Positions 5,831-5,945 of a stretch of 5,945 nucleotides of DNA are shown in pieces (position 1 is the stretch's first letter; each line of letters starts with the position of its first letter). Source of the DNA: an uncultured Bacteroidota bacterium (GTDB lineage: Bacteria > Bacteroidota > Bacteroidia > NS11-12g > UBA9320); contig CAJXLR010000122.1 in the NCBI GenBank assembly GCA_913056425.1, forward strand, positions 1-5,945, given 5' to 3'. The translations under genes were made by a program, and so were the position numbers. The notes under the pieces were generated by a model that ran no database searches, was not told the origin of the DNA, and saw nothing but the letters and a program-made list of their open reading frames with translations.

Positions 5831-5945
5831 TTACTTCACTTCTTCGAAGTCTACGTCTTCAACGTTGTCGGTGTTTTCACCTGATGCATCTGCGTCTCCG
5901 CCTGCATTGGCCTCACCGCCTTCAGCTTGTGCTTGTTGTTGTGCG
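5831..5945 (-). CDS. dnaK: Molecular chaperone DnaK (Hsp70), C-terminal end only
   Basis: The minus-strand frame ending at TAA 5831-5833 is open to the right edge and gives 37 residues. They begin AQQQAQAEGGEANAGGDAD and end NTDNVEDVDFEEVK. A low-complexity Q/A/G/D-rich linker followed by a conserved acidic DVDFEEVK tail is characteristic of the disordered C-terminus of bacterial DnaK, the ATP-dependent Hsp70 chaperone that works with DnaJ and GrpE. The ATPase and substrate-binding domains lie outside the window. A strong intrinsic terminator follows the gene, and the sirtuin gene converges on it across 89 bp. Confidence 0.9.
   Translation of the reverse strand, partial: AQQQAQAEGGEANAGGDADASGENTDNVEDVDFEEVK

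Overview
The window looks like a chromosomal segment of a member of the Bacteroidota, probably of the Flavobacteriia/Cytophagia type. The clearest clue is a large secreted protein ending in a type B, type IX secretion (CHU_C / gliding-motility-associated) sorting domain. Supporting clues are a sirtuin of the zinc-cysteine-poor type, a DnaK tail ending in DVDFEEVK, and several matches to the Bacteroidota promoter signature (TTG, 17-23 bp, TAnnTTTG) just ahead of genes. No mobile elements, CRISPR arrays, tRNAs or rRNAs are visible, and coding density is very high.

Layout, left to right. (1) 1-735, plus strand: the 3' part of a COG1092-type SAM-dependent methyltransferase, cut by the left edge. 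(2) 766-2955, plus: a 729-residue exported multidomain adhesin-like protein with a signal peptide, an FN3-like domain, three PKD or PKD-like modules, Ig-like repeats and a T9SS type B sorting domain. (3) 2956-3699, minus: a small outer-membrane beta-barrel protein whose stop codon directly abuts the stop of gene 2. (4) 3662-5038, minus: a NorM-like MATE efflux transporter whose 3' end overlaps the start of gene 3 by 38 bp. (5) 5061-5741, plus: a CobB/SIRT5-like NAD-dependent protein deacylase, divergent from the MATE gene across only 22 bp. (6) 5831-5945, minus: the last 37 codons of dnaK, cut by the right edge, followed by a good intrinsic terminator at 5781-5808.

The genes do not form one pathway. 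The secreted protein and the barrel are both envelope proteins, MATE is an inner-membrane pump, and the methyltransferase, sirtuin and DnaK are housekeeping functions.

No new multi-gene system was found. The most interesting structure is regulatory: the 22-bp gap between the MATE and sirtuin start codons holds two TAnnTTTG elements on opposite strands. They share a central TA and each ends exactly 4 nt before its ATG. This suggests a symmetric, mutually exclusive promoter pair producing leaderless mRNAs. A second point is the barrel gene: it apparently uses a TTG start inside the MATE coding region, with its own TTG-N18-TATTTTTG promoter also inside MATE.
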